Positions 22,404 through 31,965 are shown, counted from the stretch's first letter. The stretch is 64,000 nucleotides of DNA from Hylemonella gracilis (GCF_004328645.1 NZ_CP031395.1:707501-771500); one strand, 5' to 3'. Numbers and translations are program-made. The notes: generated from the sequence alone by a model not told the origin.

Positions 22404-23837
22404 TTATCCTTTGAGCGTTTGTTCCAAGACATGGAGCTGCTGGTTCAGTTCGGTCAATTGCTGGCGCTCGCCTGAAATCTTTCGCACGGCATGCAGCACC
22501 GTGGTGTGGTCACGTCCACCAAACAACTCGCCAATTTCCGGCAGGCTCTTTTGTGTCAGCTCCTTGGCCAGGTACATGGCGATCTGACGAGGCCGGGCAA
22601 TCGAGGCCGGGCGCTTCTTGCTGTACATGTCCGCGACTTTGATCTTGTAGTAGTCGGCCACGGTTTTCTGGATGTTTTCCACCGAAATCTGCCGATTCTG
22701 GATCGACAGCAGGTCCCGCAGGGCTTCGCGAGCCAACTGAATCGAGACTTCTTTTTGGTTAAAACGGGAATAGGCCAGGATTTTGCGCAAGGCACCTTCC
22801 AGCTCCCGCACGTTGGAGCGCACGTTTTTGGCCACGAAAAATGCCACTTCTTCCGGCATGCTCGCGCCTTCGCTCTGAGCCTTGTTGATCAGGATTGCCA
22901 CGCGCATTTCGAGCTCGGGTGGCTCGATCGCGACGGTCAGACCGGAATCGAAGCGTGAAACCAGGCGCTGATTGATGTCCAGCAGACCCTTGGGATAGGT
23001 ATCGCTGGTCATCACGATGTGGCTTTTTTTGGTCAGCAGGGCTTCGAAGGCGTTGAAGAACTCTTCCTGCGTGCGGTCCTTGCCGGCGAAGAACTGCACG
23101 TCATCGATCAGCAGCAGATCCAGGGAGTGATATTTCTCCTTGAACTCGTCGAAGGTTTTGCGCTGGTAGGCCTTCACCACATCGGTGACAAACCATTCGG
23201 CATGTGTGTACAACACCTTGGCACCTGGCTTTTCGGCCAGCAGGCGGTTGCCCACTGCGTGGATCAGGTGGGTCTTGCCCAGGCCGGTGCTGCCATAGAT
23301 GAACAGCGGGTTGTAGAGCTGTCCGGGAGAACCAGCCACGTGCATGGCGGCGGCTCGTGCCATGCGGTTGGCCGTGCCCTCGACCAGGGTGTCGAAGGTT
23401 AACGCGGTGTTCAGTCGGTGTCTGCTTGAGGATGCGGACTGCACCGATCCGATGGTGTATGAGACTTCCTCGACGGGCAGGGCCTCGGGGAGAGACTCCG
23501 CCTCGACAAAACCTGCACCCTGGTTTCTGACCGGGTTGGCACTCTCGCGCGGTGCGATGGCCAGTTCCAGTGCGATGGGCTGCCCATAGATGCTCTCAAG
23601 CAAGGCGGCGATGCGCTTGCTGTACTGTGCGCGTATCCAGTCCAGCTTGAAGCGGTTGACGACGTACAGCGTCAGGCGGGAGTAATCGTCGGCCAGGCGG
23701 GCCGACAAGGGCCGGATCCAGGTGTTGAACTGCTGTTCCGGCAGTTCTTGCGCCAGTTGGTCCACGCATGCCTGCCACAGGCTGTGGCCGACGTCCTGGG
23801 TGGAGCCCTGCTGGGCATGGAAGAATCCGTCGCTCAT
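22404..23837 (-). CDS. dnaA: Chromosomal replication initiator DnaA
   Basis: A 477-residue AAA+ initiator. Domain I at the N-terminus contains [21 protein letters not shown]; a linker of about 60 residues follows; domain III has Walker [11 protein letters not shown] and Walker [11 protein letters not shown]; domain IV ends with the DNA-binding signature [15 protein letters not shown]. It binds DnaA boxes and opens oriC. The upstream spacer has a perfect DnaA box, consistent with autoregulation. It is divergent from rpmH and followed by dnaN and gyrB. Confidence 0.99.
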   Translation of the reverse strand: MSDGFFHAQQGSTQDVGHSLWQACVDQLAQELPEQQFNTWIRPLSARLADDYSRLTLYVVNRFKLDWIRAQYSKRIAALLESIYGQPIALELAIAPRESANPVRNQGAGFVEAESLPEALPVEEVSYTIGSVQSASSSRHRLNTALTFDTLVEGTANRMARAAAMHVAGSPGQLYNPLFIYGSTGLGKTHLIHAVGNRLLAEKPGAKVLYTHAEWFVTDVVKAYQRKTFDEFKEKYHSLDLLLIDDVQFFAGKDRTQEEFFNAFEALLTKKSHIVMTSDTYPKGLLDINQRLVSRFDSGLTVAIEPPELEMRVAILINKAQSEGASMPEEVAFFVAKNVRSNVRELEGALRKILAYSRFNQKEVSIQLAREALRDLLSIQNRQISVENIQKTVADYYKIKVADMYSKKRPASIARPRQIAMYLAKELTQKSLPEIGELFGGRDHTTVLHAVRKISGERQQLTELNQQLHVLEQTLKG

Positions 23838-23903
23838 GCGGAAATCGTTCTGTTGTGGATATGTGGCATGAACCGGGGTGTGCGATTGTACCTTGTCAAT
23901 AAT

Positions 23904-23912
23904 TTATCCACA
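23904..23912 (+). promoter_or_regulatory. DnaA box upstream of dnaA
   Basis: TTATCCACA, a perfect DnaA box, in the 189-base dnaA-rpmH spacer. A possible minus-strand -10 (TACAAT, 23890-23885) lies just downstream of it, so DnaA bound here could repress its own gene. A one-mismatch box (TGTGGATAT) lies at 23854-23862. Confidence 0.8.
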
Positions 23913-23970
23913 CCGTTGTCCGCGCCGCCATGACGTCCGATGGCCTGTTGCCTGGACGTTGGCCATTTCA

Positions 23971-23999
23971 TTGTCGGGAAAGGAAATTTTTGGGATAAT
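23971..23999 (+). promoter_or_regulatory. Sigma-70 promoter of rpmH
   Basis: TTGTCG (23971-23976) and GATAAT (23994-23999) are separated by 17 bases and lie 27 bases before the rpmH start. It probably drives rpmH, rnpA, yidD and yidC. Confidence 0.75.
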
Positions 24000-24026
24000 C
24001 CAAGGTTTCCCCAAGGTATACATCCC

Positions 24027-24161
24027 ATGAAACGCACATACCAACCTTCCAAGATTCGTCGCGCCCGCACCCACGGTTTTCTGGTTCGCATGAAGACACG
24101 TGGCGGCCGTGCCGTCATCAACGCCCGGCGCGCCAAGGGCCGCAAGCGCCTGGCTGTCTGA
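24027..24161 (+). CDS. rpmH: Ribosomal protein bL34
   Basis: The 44-residue protein [20 protein letters not shown] and onwards is the highly basic L34 of the large subunit; the sequence is almost invariant in Proteobacteria. It is divergent from dnaA, the standard origin arrangement, and starts the rpmH-rnpA-yidD-yidC-mnmE run. Confidence 0.99.
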   Translation: MKRTYQPSKIRRARTHGFLVRMKTRGGRAVINARRAKGRKRLAV

Positions 24162-24174
24162 GTCGCACTTCGCG

Positions 24175-24603
24175 TTGAAAGCGCGCAGGCTGCGGGCTCA
24201 GCCTCAATTCGAGGCCTTGCGCTCCAGCCCTTCCCTGGCTCGCACGGAGCATTTCGTTTTGCACGGCCTGGCCTTGCAACCCTCAGCTGAACACGTGGCT
24301 GACCAGATGCCAGCCTTGTTTCCCGGCGAGGGGCCCTGGCTAGGCGCCGTCACGCCCAAGCGCTGGGCCAAACGGGCGGTCACACGCAATCTGATCCGAC
24401 GCCAGATTTATGGCGTGGGTCAGGCGCATGTGCATGCCTTGCGCATGTCGATGCCTCAATCGGTCTTTCTGGTGCGTTTGAAGACAGCGTATGGGGTGGA
24501 GCAGTTTCGCAGCGCCGCGTCCACGGTTTTGCGACAGGCTGTCCGCGCGGAGCTAGAGCGTTTGTTTGCCAGAGCCGCAGGCCTGAAACAAGGCAGGTCG
24601 TGA
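24175..24603 (+). CDS. rnpA: Ribonuclease P protein component
   Basis: A basic protein of about 142 residues that helps the RNase P RNA cut tRNA 5' leaders. The family motif is KRAVTRNLIRRQIY, and the N-terminal RLRAQPQFEAL matches the RnpA fold start. No ATG fits: an in-frame TTG at 24175, 13 bases after the rpmH stop, gives a sensible start, whereas the ATG at 24100 lies inside rpmH. Its stop overlaps the yidD start. Start confidence is low, identity is high. Confidence 0.92.
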   Translation: MKARRLRAQPQFEALRSSPSLARTEHFVLHGLALQPSAEHVADQMPALFPGEGPWLGAVTPKRWAKRAVTRNLIRRQIYGVGQAHVHALRMSMPQSVFLVRLKTAYGVEQFRSAASTVLRQAVRAELERLFARAAGLKQGRS

Positions 24604-24884
24604 TGCTGCGCTTGCCGGCCCGCATGCTGATGGCTCTGGTCCGGGGATACCGCTATTTTTTGAGTCCCTGGCTAGGGTCTGCCTGCCGTTTTGAACCTAC
24701 CTGTTCCCGCTACGCCCTCGAAGCTCTGGACAGGCATGGGGCGCTCGTCGGCAGCAAGTTGACTATGGGGCGCTTGTTGCGCTGCCATCCCTGGTGTGCC
24801 GGCGGCCATGATCCGGTTCCCGAGCAAAAGCTTGGCTTATTCACAGGCTTGTTGAAATCCCTTTCGGAAAAGAAAACGACATGA
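24603..24884 (+). CDS. yidD: Membrane protein insertion efficiency factor YidD
   Basis: A 93-residue amphipathic inner membrane protein. The YidD hallmark GYRYFLSPWLGSACRFEPTC and SRYALEAL, then the cysteine-containing RLLRCHPWCAGGHDPVP, are all present. It assists YidC and is always found between rnpA and yidC in such clusters. The ATG at 24603 shares one base with the rnpA stop; a GTG at 24600 is possible. The stop overlaps yidC by four bases. Confidence 0.96.
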   Translation: MLRLPARMLMALVRGYRYFLSPWLGSACRFEPTCSRYALEALDRHGALVGSKLTMGRLLRCHPWCAGGHDPVPEQKLGLFTGLLKSLSEKKTT

Positions 24885-26596
24885 ACGACATCCGCCGCAC
24901 CATCCTCTGGGTGATTTTCGGCTTTTCCATCGTCCTGCTCTGGGACCAATGGCAGATTCACAATGGGCGTTCGGCAACGTTCTTCCCCTCACCCACCGCC
25001 ACTGCAAGCAAACCCGTCGAATCCGCCAATCAGTCGTCCGTTTCGGCTGCAAGTGCAGAAGTGCCGCAGGCGCAGCAACGTCCGGCCGCGGGTGCCGAAG
25101 GTGGCGTGGCCGCCATCCAAGCGGCGGCCCAAGTGGCATCGTCCTTGCCTCGCGAGCGGGTGTCAGTGTCCACCGATGTACTGAAGCTGACCTTCGACAC
25201 CGAAGGCGGCTCGCTCGTGCACTCGGAGTTTCTGCGTCATCACGAGTCACATGACGTGCAGGCGCCGGTCGTTCTGTTTGATGAAAGCAAGGACCGCGTT
25301 TACCTGTCCCAGACCGGTCTGATCGGTGGCGCCGACCTGCCCACACACAAGACGGTGATGAAGCTGGTGAGCAGCGAGCGCGAACTCAAGGACGGGGTCG
25401 ACACGCTGACGGTGCAGTTCGAATCGCCAATCTCCGGCGGTGTGCAGCTTCTCAAGACGTACACGCTGAAGCGGGGCAGTTACGCCGTGGATGTGAAGCA
25501 CGAAGTGCGCAATGTTGGGCAGGACGCAGTCTCGCCCCAGCTCTACCTGCAGCTGGTGCGCGATGGCAACAAGATTCCGGGCGGCTCCTCCTTCTACTCC
25601 ACCTTCACCGGGCCCGCCGTCTACACCGAAGCCAAGAAATACCACAAGGTCGAATTCGGCGACATCGAAAAAGGCAAGGCTGAATTCGACAAGGAATCGA
25701 CCAATGGTTACGTGGCCATGGTGCAGCACTACTTTGCCAGCGCCTGGCTGCTGGCCGATGGCGTGCAGCGTGAAATTTTCGTGCGCAAAGTCAGCAACAA
25801 CCTGTATGCCGTGGGCATGATCGCGCCGTTGCAAGCGCTGGCACCTGGTGCCACACGTGTGCTGGATGCGCGGCTTTTTGTCGGACCGCAGGAAGAAAAG
25901 CAGCTGGAAACCCTGGCGCCCGGTTTGGAATTGGTCAAGGATTACGGGTGGCTGACCATCCTGGCCAAGCCCTTGTACTGGCTGCTCGACAAGTTGCACG
26001 GTCTATTGCACAACTGGGGCTGGTCCATCGTGGCCCTGGTCGTTTTGCTCAAGGCCGCCTTCTACTGGCTGAACGCCAAGGCTTACGCCAGCATGGCCAA
26101 GATGAAGGCCATCGCGCCGCGCATCACCGAGATGCGTGAACGCCTGAAGGACAAGCCGCAGCAGATGCAGCAGGAGATGATGCGCATCTACCGCGAGGAG
26201 AAGGTCAACCCGCTGGGTGGCTGCCTGCCCATCATGATTCAGATTCCCGTGTTCATCGCGCTGTACTGGGTCTTGCTGTCCAGTGTCGAAATGCGCAATG
26301 CGCCTTGGATCCTGTGGATCAAAGATCTTTCCTCACAAGACCCCTACTACATCCTGCCGTTGGTCATGACCCTGACCACGATGCTGCAGACCGCCCTGAA
26401 TCCCGCGCCGCCGGACCCCATGCAGGCCAAGCTGATGTGGATCATGCCCCTGGTCTTCAGCGTGATGTTCTTCTTCTTCCCGGCCGGCTTGGTGATGTAT
26501 TGGGTGACGAACAACGTGTTGTCGATTGCCCAGCAGTGGGTCATCAACAAGCGCATGGGCGTGCCGCCGCAGTTCAACTTGCCGAAATTCAGATAA
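24881..26596 (+). CDS. yidC: Membrane protein insertase YidC
   Basis: A 571-residue inner membrane insertase, Gram-negative type. An N-terminal membrane segment (MNDIRRTILWVIFGFSIVLL) is followed by a low-complexity Ala/Ser/Pro stretch, a large periplasmic beta domain (about residues 85-365) and then the conserved membrane core with the helical hairpin MKAIAPRITEMRERLKDKPQ and the NPLGGCLPIMIQIPVFIALY signature. It works with SecYEG or alone. Its ATG overlaps the yidD stop as ATGA. The C-terminal five-helix core is intact. Confidence 0.99.
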   Translation: MNDIRRTILWVIFGFSIVLLWDQWQIHNGRSATFFPSPTATASKPVESANQSSVSAASAEVPQAQQRPAAGAEGGVAAIQAAAQVASSLPRERVSVSTDVLKLTFDTEGGSLVHSEFLRHHESHDVQAPVVLFDESKDRVYLSQTGLIGGADLPTHKTVMKLVSSERELKDGVDTLTVQFESPISGGVQLLKTYTLKRGSYAVDVKHEVRNVGQDAVSPQLYLQLVRDGNKIPGGSSFYSTFTGPAVYTEAKKYHKVEFGDIEKGKAEFDKESTNGYVAMVQHYFASAWLLADGVQREIFVRKVSNNLYAVGMIAPLQALAPGATRVLDARLFVGPQEEKQLETLAPGLELVKDYGWLTILAKPLYWLLDKLHGLLHNWGWSIVALVVLLKAAFYWLNAKAYASMAKMKAIAPRITEMRERLKDKPQQMQQEMMRIYREEKVNPLGGCLPIMIQIPVFIALYWVLLSSVEMRNAPWILWIKDLSSQDPYYILPLVMTLTTMLQTALNPAPPDPMQAKLMWIMPLVFSVMFFFFPAGLVMYWVTNNVLSIAQQWVINKRMGVPPQFNLPKFR

Positions 26597-26737
26597 GCCC
26601 CTGGGGCGATGCGCCCTTTCCCCCGTTCATCCGACGGGGGTGGGGAGCGCAGCGCCACGGGCCCGTCCGACCAGGCATGGTCCACGGCGACCGCGGTGCA
26701 AGTCTGCCGTGCACAGATGACTGGGTAACATCGAATC

Positions 26738-28096
26738 ATGCTGGCGCGCCATCAGGAATCCATCGTCGCGATTGCCACCGCGCCCGGACGTGGCGCGGTC
26801 GGCATCGTGCGAGCCAGTGGACGCGATCTAAGCGCGCTCGTCCACGCGATCTGCGGCAAGGCCTTGATGCCACGCCATGCGACCTACCTGCCCTTGTGTG
26901 ATGCGAAGGGCGAGGCCATCGACCATGGATTGGTGATCCATTTTCCTGCGCCGCATTCCTACACGGGTGAGGAGGTGTTGGAGCTGCAGGTGCATGGCGG
27001 CCCGGTGGTCTTGCAACTGTTGTTGGCACGTTGCCTGGAAGCCTTACCCGGTTCGCGGATCGCCCAGCCTGGGGAATTCACACAAAGGGCATTCCTGAAT
27101 GGCAAGCTGGACCTGGCCCAAGCCGAAGCGGTTGCCGACCTGATTGACGCCAGCACCGAGGCCGCAGCCCGCAGCGCGGGCCGTTCCTTGGCGGGTGCTT
27201 TCTCGCGTGAGATCACCCATCTGCGCGACGCCCTGGTGCATCTGCGCATGCTCGTTGAGGCGACGCTGGATTTTCCCGAGGAGGACATCGACTTCCTGCG
27301 CCAGGCCGATGCGCAAGGGCAGCTCTCGCGACTGCGGGCGCAATTGCAGGCGGTTCTGGAGCAGGCACGACAGGGAAGCCTGCTGCGCGAGGGTATCAAG
27401 GTGGTGATTGCCGGGCAGCCCAATGCCGGCAAGAGTTCCCTACTCAACGCCCTCGCGGGCGCCGAACTGGCCATCGTCACGCCGATCGCCGGGACCACGC
27501 GCGACGTGGTGCAGCAGACCATCCAGATCGAGGGCGTGCCCTTGCACGTGGTGGACACGGCGGGATTGCGGGACAGCCAGGATGAGGTGGAGCGCATCGG
27601 CATCGAACGGGCCTGGGCGCAGATCGCGTCAGCCGATGCCGTGCTTTTCCTGCACGACCTGACGCGCCAGACACAGGAGGCCTACCGCGCGGCGGACGAC
27701 GCCCTGGCCCTGCGCCTGCCTTCGGACGTGCCAATCATCCACATTTGGAACAAGCAGGACCAGGCTCCTGAAGCCGCGACAGCGCCGGGGATTGCTTTGT
27801 CCGCCAAAACCGGCGCCGGCTTGGATGTGCTGCGCCAAGCCCTGCTGCACACGGTGGGTTGGCAGAGCGCGCCGGAGGGTTTGTTCCTCGCGAGGGAGCG
27901 GCATGTGCAGGCCTTGCGACGCGTGAGCGGACATCTGGACGCAGCCCAGCTGCATCTGGATGAGAAGGCGTTGGCCCTGGATCTCTTGGCCGAGGAGCTG
28001 CGTCTCGCGCAAAACGCGCTCAACGAAATCACGGGAGAATTCACCAGTGACGATCTGCTCGGGGTGATCTTCTCGCGATTTTGTATCGGCAAGTGA
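26738..28096 (+). CDS. mnmE: tRNA modification GTPase MnmE
   Basis: A 452-residue GTPase partner of MnmG in making cmnm5U34 in tRNA. The N-terminal folate-binding domain begins [19 protein letters not shown]; the G domain has [16 protein letters not shown], the DTAGLRDS motif and NKQD; the C-terminus ends with the conserved FCIGK. It follows yidC after a 141-base spacer with a G/C hairpin (CCCCCGT and ACGGGGG) lacking a T run. MnmG is on the other side of the origin. Confidence 0.99.
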   Translation: MLARHQESIVAIATAPGRGAVGIVRASGRDLSALVHAICGKALMPRHATYLPLCDAKGEAIDHGLVIHFPAPHSYTGEEVLELQVHGGPVVLQLLLARCLEALPGSRIAQPGEFTQRAFLNGKLDLAQAEAVADLIDASTEAAARSAGRSLAGAFSREITHLRDALVHLRMLVEATLDFPEEDIDFLRQADAQGQLSRLRAQLQAVLEQARQGSLLREGIKVVIAGQPNAGKSSLLNALAGAELAIVTPIAGTTRDVVQQTIQIEGVPLHVVDTAGLRDSQDEVERIGIERAWAQIASADAVLFLHDLTRQTQEAYRAADDALALRLPSDVPIIHIWNKQDQAPEAATAPGIALSAKTGAGLDVLRQALLHTVGWQSAPEGLFLARERHVQALRRVSGHLDAAQLHLDEKALALDLLAEELRLAQNALNEITGEFTSDDLLGVIFSRFCIGK

Positions 28097-28161
28097 ACCC
28101 GAGGTGTTGATCCCCGCGTCGTGTTGCCTGGTACGGGGTGATGACCAGCACCGGCATTGCC

Positions 28162-28707
28162 TCAATGCCCCGAGAAATCCACCAAGGTGAACAAGGCCAG
28201 ACCGCCGTCCCGCAGTCGAGTCGAGCCCTGAAGTTCGGGCAGATCGACGATGGCTGCCCCCTCCATCACCTGGGCGCCCAGTTTCTCAAGCAGGCGCTTG
28301 CCCGCCATCATGGTGCCACCGGTGGCAATCAGGTCGTCGACCAGCAGCACACGATCGCCTGGACGCACGGCGTCCGTGTGCAGCTCCACTGTGGCGCTGC
28401 CGTACTCCAGCTCATAGGTCTCCTCGACCGTGGTGAACGGGAGCTTGCCTTTCTTGCGGATGGGCACAAAGCCCACGCCTAGCTCATACGCCAGCACGGA
28501 GCCGATGATGAAACCGCGCGCGTCCAAACCCGCGACCACGTCGGGCCGAAGCCACTTGTCCATGTAGCGGTGGACAAACGTGTCGATCAGCACGCGAAAA
28601 ACTTTCGGGTCCTGCAGCAGTGGCGTGATGTCTCGGAATTGCACACCAGGCGCCGGCCAGTCGGGCACGGTGCGGATATGGGAGCGGAGGTAAGCGGAGG
28701 CGTCCAT
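28162..28707 (-). CDS. apt: Adenine phosphoribosyltransferase
   Basis: A 181-residue purine salvage enzyme making AMP from adenine and PRPP. The PRPP motif is [13 protein letters not shown], and the N-terminal [17 protein letters not shown] and [29 protein letters not shown] are classic APT segments. The length is standard. It converges with mnmE and is divergent from kdsD, with a 73-base spacer. Confidence 0.97.
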   Translation of the reverse strand: MDASAYLRSHIRTVPDWPAPGVQFRDITPLLQDPKVFRVLIDTFVHRYMDKWLRPDVVAGLDARGFIIGSVLAYELGVGFVPIRKKGKLPFTTVEETYELEYGSATVELHTDAVRPGDRVLLVDDLIATGGTMMAGKRLLEKLGAQVMEGAAIVDLPELQGSTRLRDGGLALFTLVDFSGH

Positions 28708-28780
28708 GGAGACATTATCGGCTCACGGAATCTGGGGGACTGAGATGGCGGCCTGGCAGGCAGTGCCGGATAATCGCGGG

Positions 28781-29767
28781 ATGAACTCCAAAACATTCGA
28801 TCCCATCCGAACGTTGTCCATCGCACGTGAAGCGCTGGACATAGAGGCCCATGCCGTGGCCGCACTTGCCGTGCGATTGGATGCCCGTTTTGCCGCCGCT
28901 GTGCAGTGTGTGCTGACCAGCAGTGGGCGTGTCGTGGTCATGGGCATGGGCAAGAGCGGCCACGTGGGGCGCAAAATCGCGGCCACCTTGGCGTCCACCG
29001 GAACGCCAGCCATGTTCGTCCATCCGGCCGAGGCCAGTCATGGTGACTTGGGCATGATTACCGTGAAAGATGTGGTGCTGGGGATCAGCAATAGCGGGGA
29101 AAGCGAAGAGTTGACCGTGCTGCTGCCGCTCATCAAACGCATGGGCGTGCCACTGATCGCAATGACTGGACGAGCCACCTCCAACCTGGCCCGTCACGCA
29201 GATCATCTGCTCGACACCTCTGTCGAGAAAGAAGCCTGCCCGCACAACCTGGCACCCACGGCCAGCACCACGGCCCAGTTGGCCATGGGAGACGCGCTGG
29301 CAATGGCCTTGTTGGATGCGCGCGGGTTCAAGGCGGAAGATTTCGCACGCTCACATCCCGGTGGCGCGCTCGGGCGCAAATTGCTGACGATGGTCAGCGA
29401 CATCATGCGCAATGAAGACGTCGTGCCCAGGGTTTCCCTGGACGCGGATCTGATGAGCTTGATGCGAGAAATCAGCGTCAAGGGGCTGGGAGCGGGTGCC
29501 ATCGTGGACGAAGAAAATCGACCAGTGGGAGTCTTCACGGATGGCGACTTGCGCCGTCTGATCGAAAAAGGCGGCGAAATCCGGCAAGCGAAGATTCGCG
29601 ACGTCATGCATGCCAATCCGCGCACCATTGCTCGTGACGCCTTGGCGGTCGAGGCAGCCAAGCTGATGGAACAGCAGAAGATCACAAGCGTGTTTGTCGT
29701 GGACGAAGCCGGGAAGCTCTGCGGAGCGCTCAACGCCAACGATCTGATGCGGGCGAAAGTCATATGA
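28781..29767 (+). CDS. kdsD: D-arabinose 5-phosphate isomerase, KdsD/KpsF
   Basis: A 328-residue enzyme making D-arabinose 5-phosphate from ribulose 5-phosphate, the first step towards KDO. An N-terminal SIS domain contains VVVMGMGKSGHVGRKIAATL and SNSGESEELTVLLPL with the sugar-phosphate-binding serines, and two CBS domains follow (about residues 205-325). The start at 28781 is chosen from homology. kdsC overlaps its stop by four bases (ATGA), followed by lptC, so these form an LPS operon. Confidence 0.96.
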   Translation: MNSKTFDPIRTLSIAREALDIEAHAVAALAVRLDARFAAAVQCVLTSSGRVVVMGMGKSGHVGRKIAATLASTGTPAMFVHPAEASHGDLGMITVKDVVLGISNSGESEELTVLLPLIKRMGVPLIAMTGRATSNLARHADHLLDTSVEKEACPHNLAPTASTTAQLAMGDALAMALLDARGFKAEDFARSHPGGALGRKLLTMVSDIMRNEDVVPRVSLDADLMSLMREISVKGLGAGAIVDEENRPVGVFTDGDLRRLIEKGGEIRQAKIRDVMHANPRTIARDALAVEAAKLMEQQKITSVFVVDEAGKLCGALNANDLMRAKVI

Positions 29768-30324
29768 GCGGCGAAGCAGTGCGCCCCGTCCGGACTTTTC
29801 CGCCAGAGCTGTTGTTGCGTGCCCAGAACGTCCGGGTGGCGTTCTTTGACGTGGACGGCGTGCTGACCGATGGCGGTTTGTATTTCGGTGAAACGGGTGA
29901 GTCGCTCAAGCGCTTTCACACCCTCGATGGTCATGGCATTAAGCTCTTGCAGCATGCCGGCATCACGCCTGCCGTCATCACGGGACGCGACAGCCCAGCA
30001 TTGCGCGTGCGACTCAAGGCTTTGGGCGTCACGCATGTGCATTTCGGCACGGAAGACAAACGGCCGGCCGCAGAACAGACTTTGCAAGCCTTGGGGTTGA
30101 GCTGGAGTCAGGCCGCAGCCATCGGCGACGACTGGCCCGACTTGCCCGTGCTGAGCCGAAGCGCCTTTGCCTGCGCCCCGCTGAACGCGCATGCCGAAGT
30201 GCTGGCAAGCGCGCACTACGTCACACGCGTCGCTGGTGGCGCGGGCGCGGCGCGCGAGTTCTGTGACTTGCTTTTGATCGGCAGTGGACGGTATGCGCAA
30301 CTGCTGGAAAAGGCCTTGCAGTGA
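29764..30324 (+). CDS. kdsC: KDO 8-phosphate phosphatase KdsC
   Basis: A 186-residue HAD phosphatase that removes phosphate from KDO 8-phosphate. The catalytic motif I is FFDVDGVLTDGGLYF, motif II VITGRDS, and the late motif IGDDWPDLPVL. Its start overlaps kdsD and its stop overlaps the lptC GTG start (GTGA), a tight three-gene operon. Confidence 0.97.
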   Translation: MSGEAVRPVRTFPPELLLRAQNVRVAFFDVDGVLTDGGLYFGETGESLKRFHTLDGHGIKLLQHAGITPAVITGRDSPALRVRLKALGVTHVHFGTEDKRPAAEQTLQALGLSWSQAAAIGDDWPDLPVLSRSAFACAPLNAHAEVLASAHYVTRVAGGAGAAREFCDLLLIGSGRYAQLLEKALQ

Positions 30325-30992
30325 CGAAGATGGGGGCCGGTCGCCGGTTGCGCCAGGGTTGGGATCGGCTCACGATCTACCTGCCCATGCTGCTGATGCT
30401 CTTGTTGGCCCTGGGCACCTACTGGCTGATGCGCAGTGCGCCCCTGTTCGCGACGCCGCGTGCCGAGAAAGAGGTCCGACGTGACCCCGACTATGAAATG
30501 AAACGTTTTTCCGTCAAGACCTTTGACCAGGAAGGACGTCTGAAAAGCGAGATCTACGGGGATCAAGCCTGGCACTATCCCCATAACGATGTGCTCGAAA
30601 TCAGTGGTGTGCAGATGCGCAACTACAACATCGAACGAGGTTATTTCACCCTGGCAACCGCCACGCGGGCCATCACCACTTCACAAGCCAAAGAGGTAGA
30701 ATTGATCGGCAATGCCCATGTCCTGAGGCCCGCGGTGGTGGACAAACAAGGCCGAGCACTTCCGCGGGTGAGCTTTCGCGGCGAATACCTGCATGCCTTT
30801 CTCGACGAGGAACGGGTGTTTTCCAACCAGCCTGTGGAACTGATACACGGAGAAAGCCACATCGAGGCGCAGAACTTGAACTTCAGCAATTACGACCAGG
30901 TCATCGAATTGCGTGGTCGGGTCCGGGGAACCCTCCTGCCGAGAGGTCCGGTGTCGGACATACAGGTGTTGCCGTCAACCGCGTCGGAGTAA
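30321..30992 (+). CDS. lptC: LPS transport protein LptC
   Basis: A 223-residue bitopic inner membrane protein with one N-terminal helix (YLPMLLMLLLALGTYWLM) and a periplasmic beta-jellyroll of the OstA/LptC type containing GDQAWHYPHNDVLEI and FRGEYLHAFLDEERVFS. It is part of the Lpt bridge with LptBFG and LptA. The start is GTG, overlapping the kdsC stop. The gene ends the operon: lptA and lptB, the usual next genes, are absent here. Confidence 0.93.
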   Translation: MTKMGAGRRLRQGWDRLTIYLPMLLMLLLALGTYWLMRSAPLFATPRAEKEVRRDPDYEMKRFSVKTFDQEGRLKSEIYGDQAWHYPHNDVLEISGVQMRNYNIERGYFTLATATRAITTSQAKEVELIGNAHVLRPAVVDKQGRALPRVSFRGEYLHAFLDEERVFSNQPVELIHGESHIEAQNLNFSNYDQVIELRGRVRGTLLPRGPVSDIQVLPSTASE

Positions 30993-31019
30993 GCCCCGTC
31001 CAACTGGTGCTAGGACAGC

Positions 31020-31050
31020 AAAAAGGCCCCAGGATTTCCCCAAGGGCCTT
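31020..31050 (-). terminator. Intrinsic terminator of the RRM protein gene
   Basis: On the minus strand, AAGGCCC and GGGCCTT pair around a 14-base loop and are followed by T5. It is 63 bases after the RRM stop. The stem also lies 31 bases after lptC on the plus strand, but there it has no T run. Confidence 0.78.
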
Positions 31051-31112
31051 GTTGCCAAGACGTCGCCAGCCGCGGAGGTTTTAAATTCCCCCAGCCGGGC
31101 TCGCCTCAGAGA

Positions 31113-31517
31113 TCAGTAGCTGCGGCGCCCGCCGCCGCCATTGCCGCCGCGGGGGTTGCCATAGGGGCTGCGGAAGCCACCATCACCGCCGCCATCGCCA
31201 TAACCACCGCCGCCGCCTTCACGGCGGGGACCGCCGAAACCACCGCCGCCGCTGCGAGGCGGGCGGGGCTCCATTGGCCGGGCTTCATTGACCACCACGT
31301 TGCGGCCGCTCAAGGGCTGACCGTTCAAGCCGTTGATGGCGGCCTGTGCCTCGGCATCGCTGCCCATTTCGACGAAGCCGAAACCCTTGGAGCGACCGGT
31401 GTCGCGCTCCATCATGACCTTGGCGCTGGTGACGGCACCGAACTGGCCGAAAGCCTGTTCGAGATCATTGTCACGAATCGAATAGGCCAGATTGCCCACG
31501 TAAAGTTTGTTGCCCAT
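31113..31517 (-). CDS. RRM glycine-rich RNA-binding protein
   Basis: A 134-residue protein with one RNA recognition motif (about residues 3-80): RNP2 is LYVGNL and RNP1 is KGFGFVEM. The C-terminal 50 residues are Gly/Arg-rich with GGGG and RRS blocks. Such small RRM proteins in bacteria are often cold-inducible RNA chaperones. A good ribosome site (AGGAG) precedes the start but lies next to a hairpin in the leader. The gene stands alone and has its own terminator. Confidence 0.96.
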   Translation of the reverse strand: MGNKLYVGNLAYSIRDNDLEQAFGQFGAVTSAKVMMERDTGRSKGFGFVEMGSDAEAQAAINGLNGQPLSGRNVVVNEARPMEPRPPRSGGGGFGGPRREGGGGGYGDGGGDGGFRSPYGNPRGGNGGGGRRSY

Positions 31518-31519
31518 CT

Positions 31520-31559
31520 AGGGACTCCTGAAAAACCGATGACAAGCGATGGGGTCCCT
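31520..31559 (-). promoter_or_regulatory. Leader hairpin near the RRM ribosome binding site
   Basis: In the minus-strand mRNA AGGGAC (31559-31554) pairs with GTCCCT (31525-31520), enclosing a 28-base loop that contains the AGGAG ribosome site next to the stem. It could limit ribosome access at some temperatures, as expected of a cold- or heat-controlled RNA-binding protein. The stem is only 6 base pairs. The rest of the 515-base stretch 31518-32032 holds no gene; its right half is the metX leader. Confidence 0.35.
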
Positions 31560-31874
31560 GAAACGCAAGCAATTCGTGAGTCGATGCGAATTCGGCAGAC
31601 TACCGCAATCTTGTGTTGAGCTGCTTAGGTAAACCTCCCTCACCCACACTTTATTATTATCAACTTGGAACCCTAGGGCCGGCAAGAAAACCAAGCCTAG
31701 GAGAAACCATAAACCGTTAAAAGTTTGTGTTTCCATGGTAAAGAAACGACGACATCGGGAAAAAGCACAGACGCATTTTCATCATCTGGGCATGATCCGT
31801 ATGCCAATCCTGCACCTCTGGATGGTTGATAGTCGGCTCTGATGCTTGGGCCGGTTCGGGCTCACAAACTTGCA

Positions 31875-31880
31875 TATACT
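31875..31880 (+). promoter_or_regulatory. Likely -10 element of metX
   Basis: TATACT lies 6 bases before the first base of the aptamer stem (31887), placing transcription start at or just before the riboswitch. No convincing -35 is seen upstream at 17-18 bases. Confidence 0.5.
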
Positions 31881-31886
31881 TGGGAA

Positions 31887-31965
31887 AGCGCCGATTTGAT
31901 CCCGATTGCGGGCGCTGGAACCGGAACCATATGGGCTGGTTCCAAAGTTCAGCTAAAGAAGGGGG
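31887..31965 (+). promoter_or_regulatory. SAM-II-like riboswitch aptamer upstream of metX
   Basis: P1 is AGCGCC (31887-31892) and GGCGCT (31911-31916). The P1 loop holds GATTTGATCCCGATTGC, and the 3' part has CAAAG (31943-31947), AGCTAAA (31951-31957) and GGGGG (31961-31965). The UCCC of the loop can pair with the 3' GGGG and the UUU with AAA, giving the SAM-II pseudoknot. The conserved GAUUU, AUUGC and AGCUAAA elements are all present. An extra hairpin (GGAACC and GGTTCC, 31917-31943) sits between P1 and the AAA segment. It should sense S-adenosylmethionine. Confidence 0.82.
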
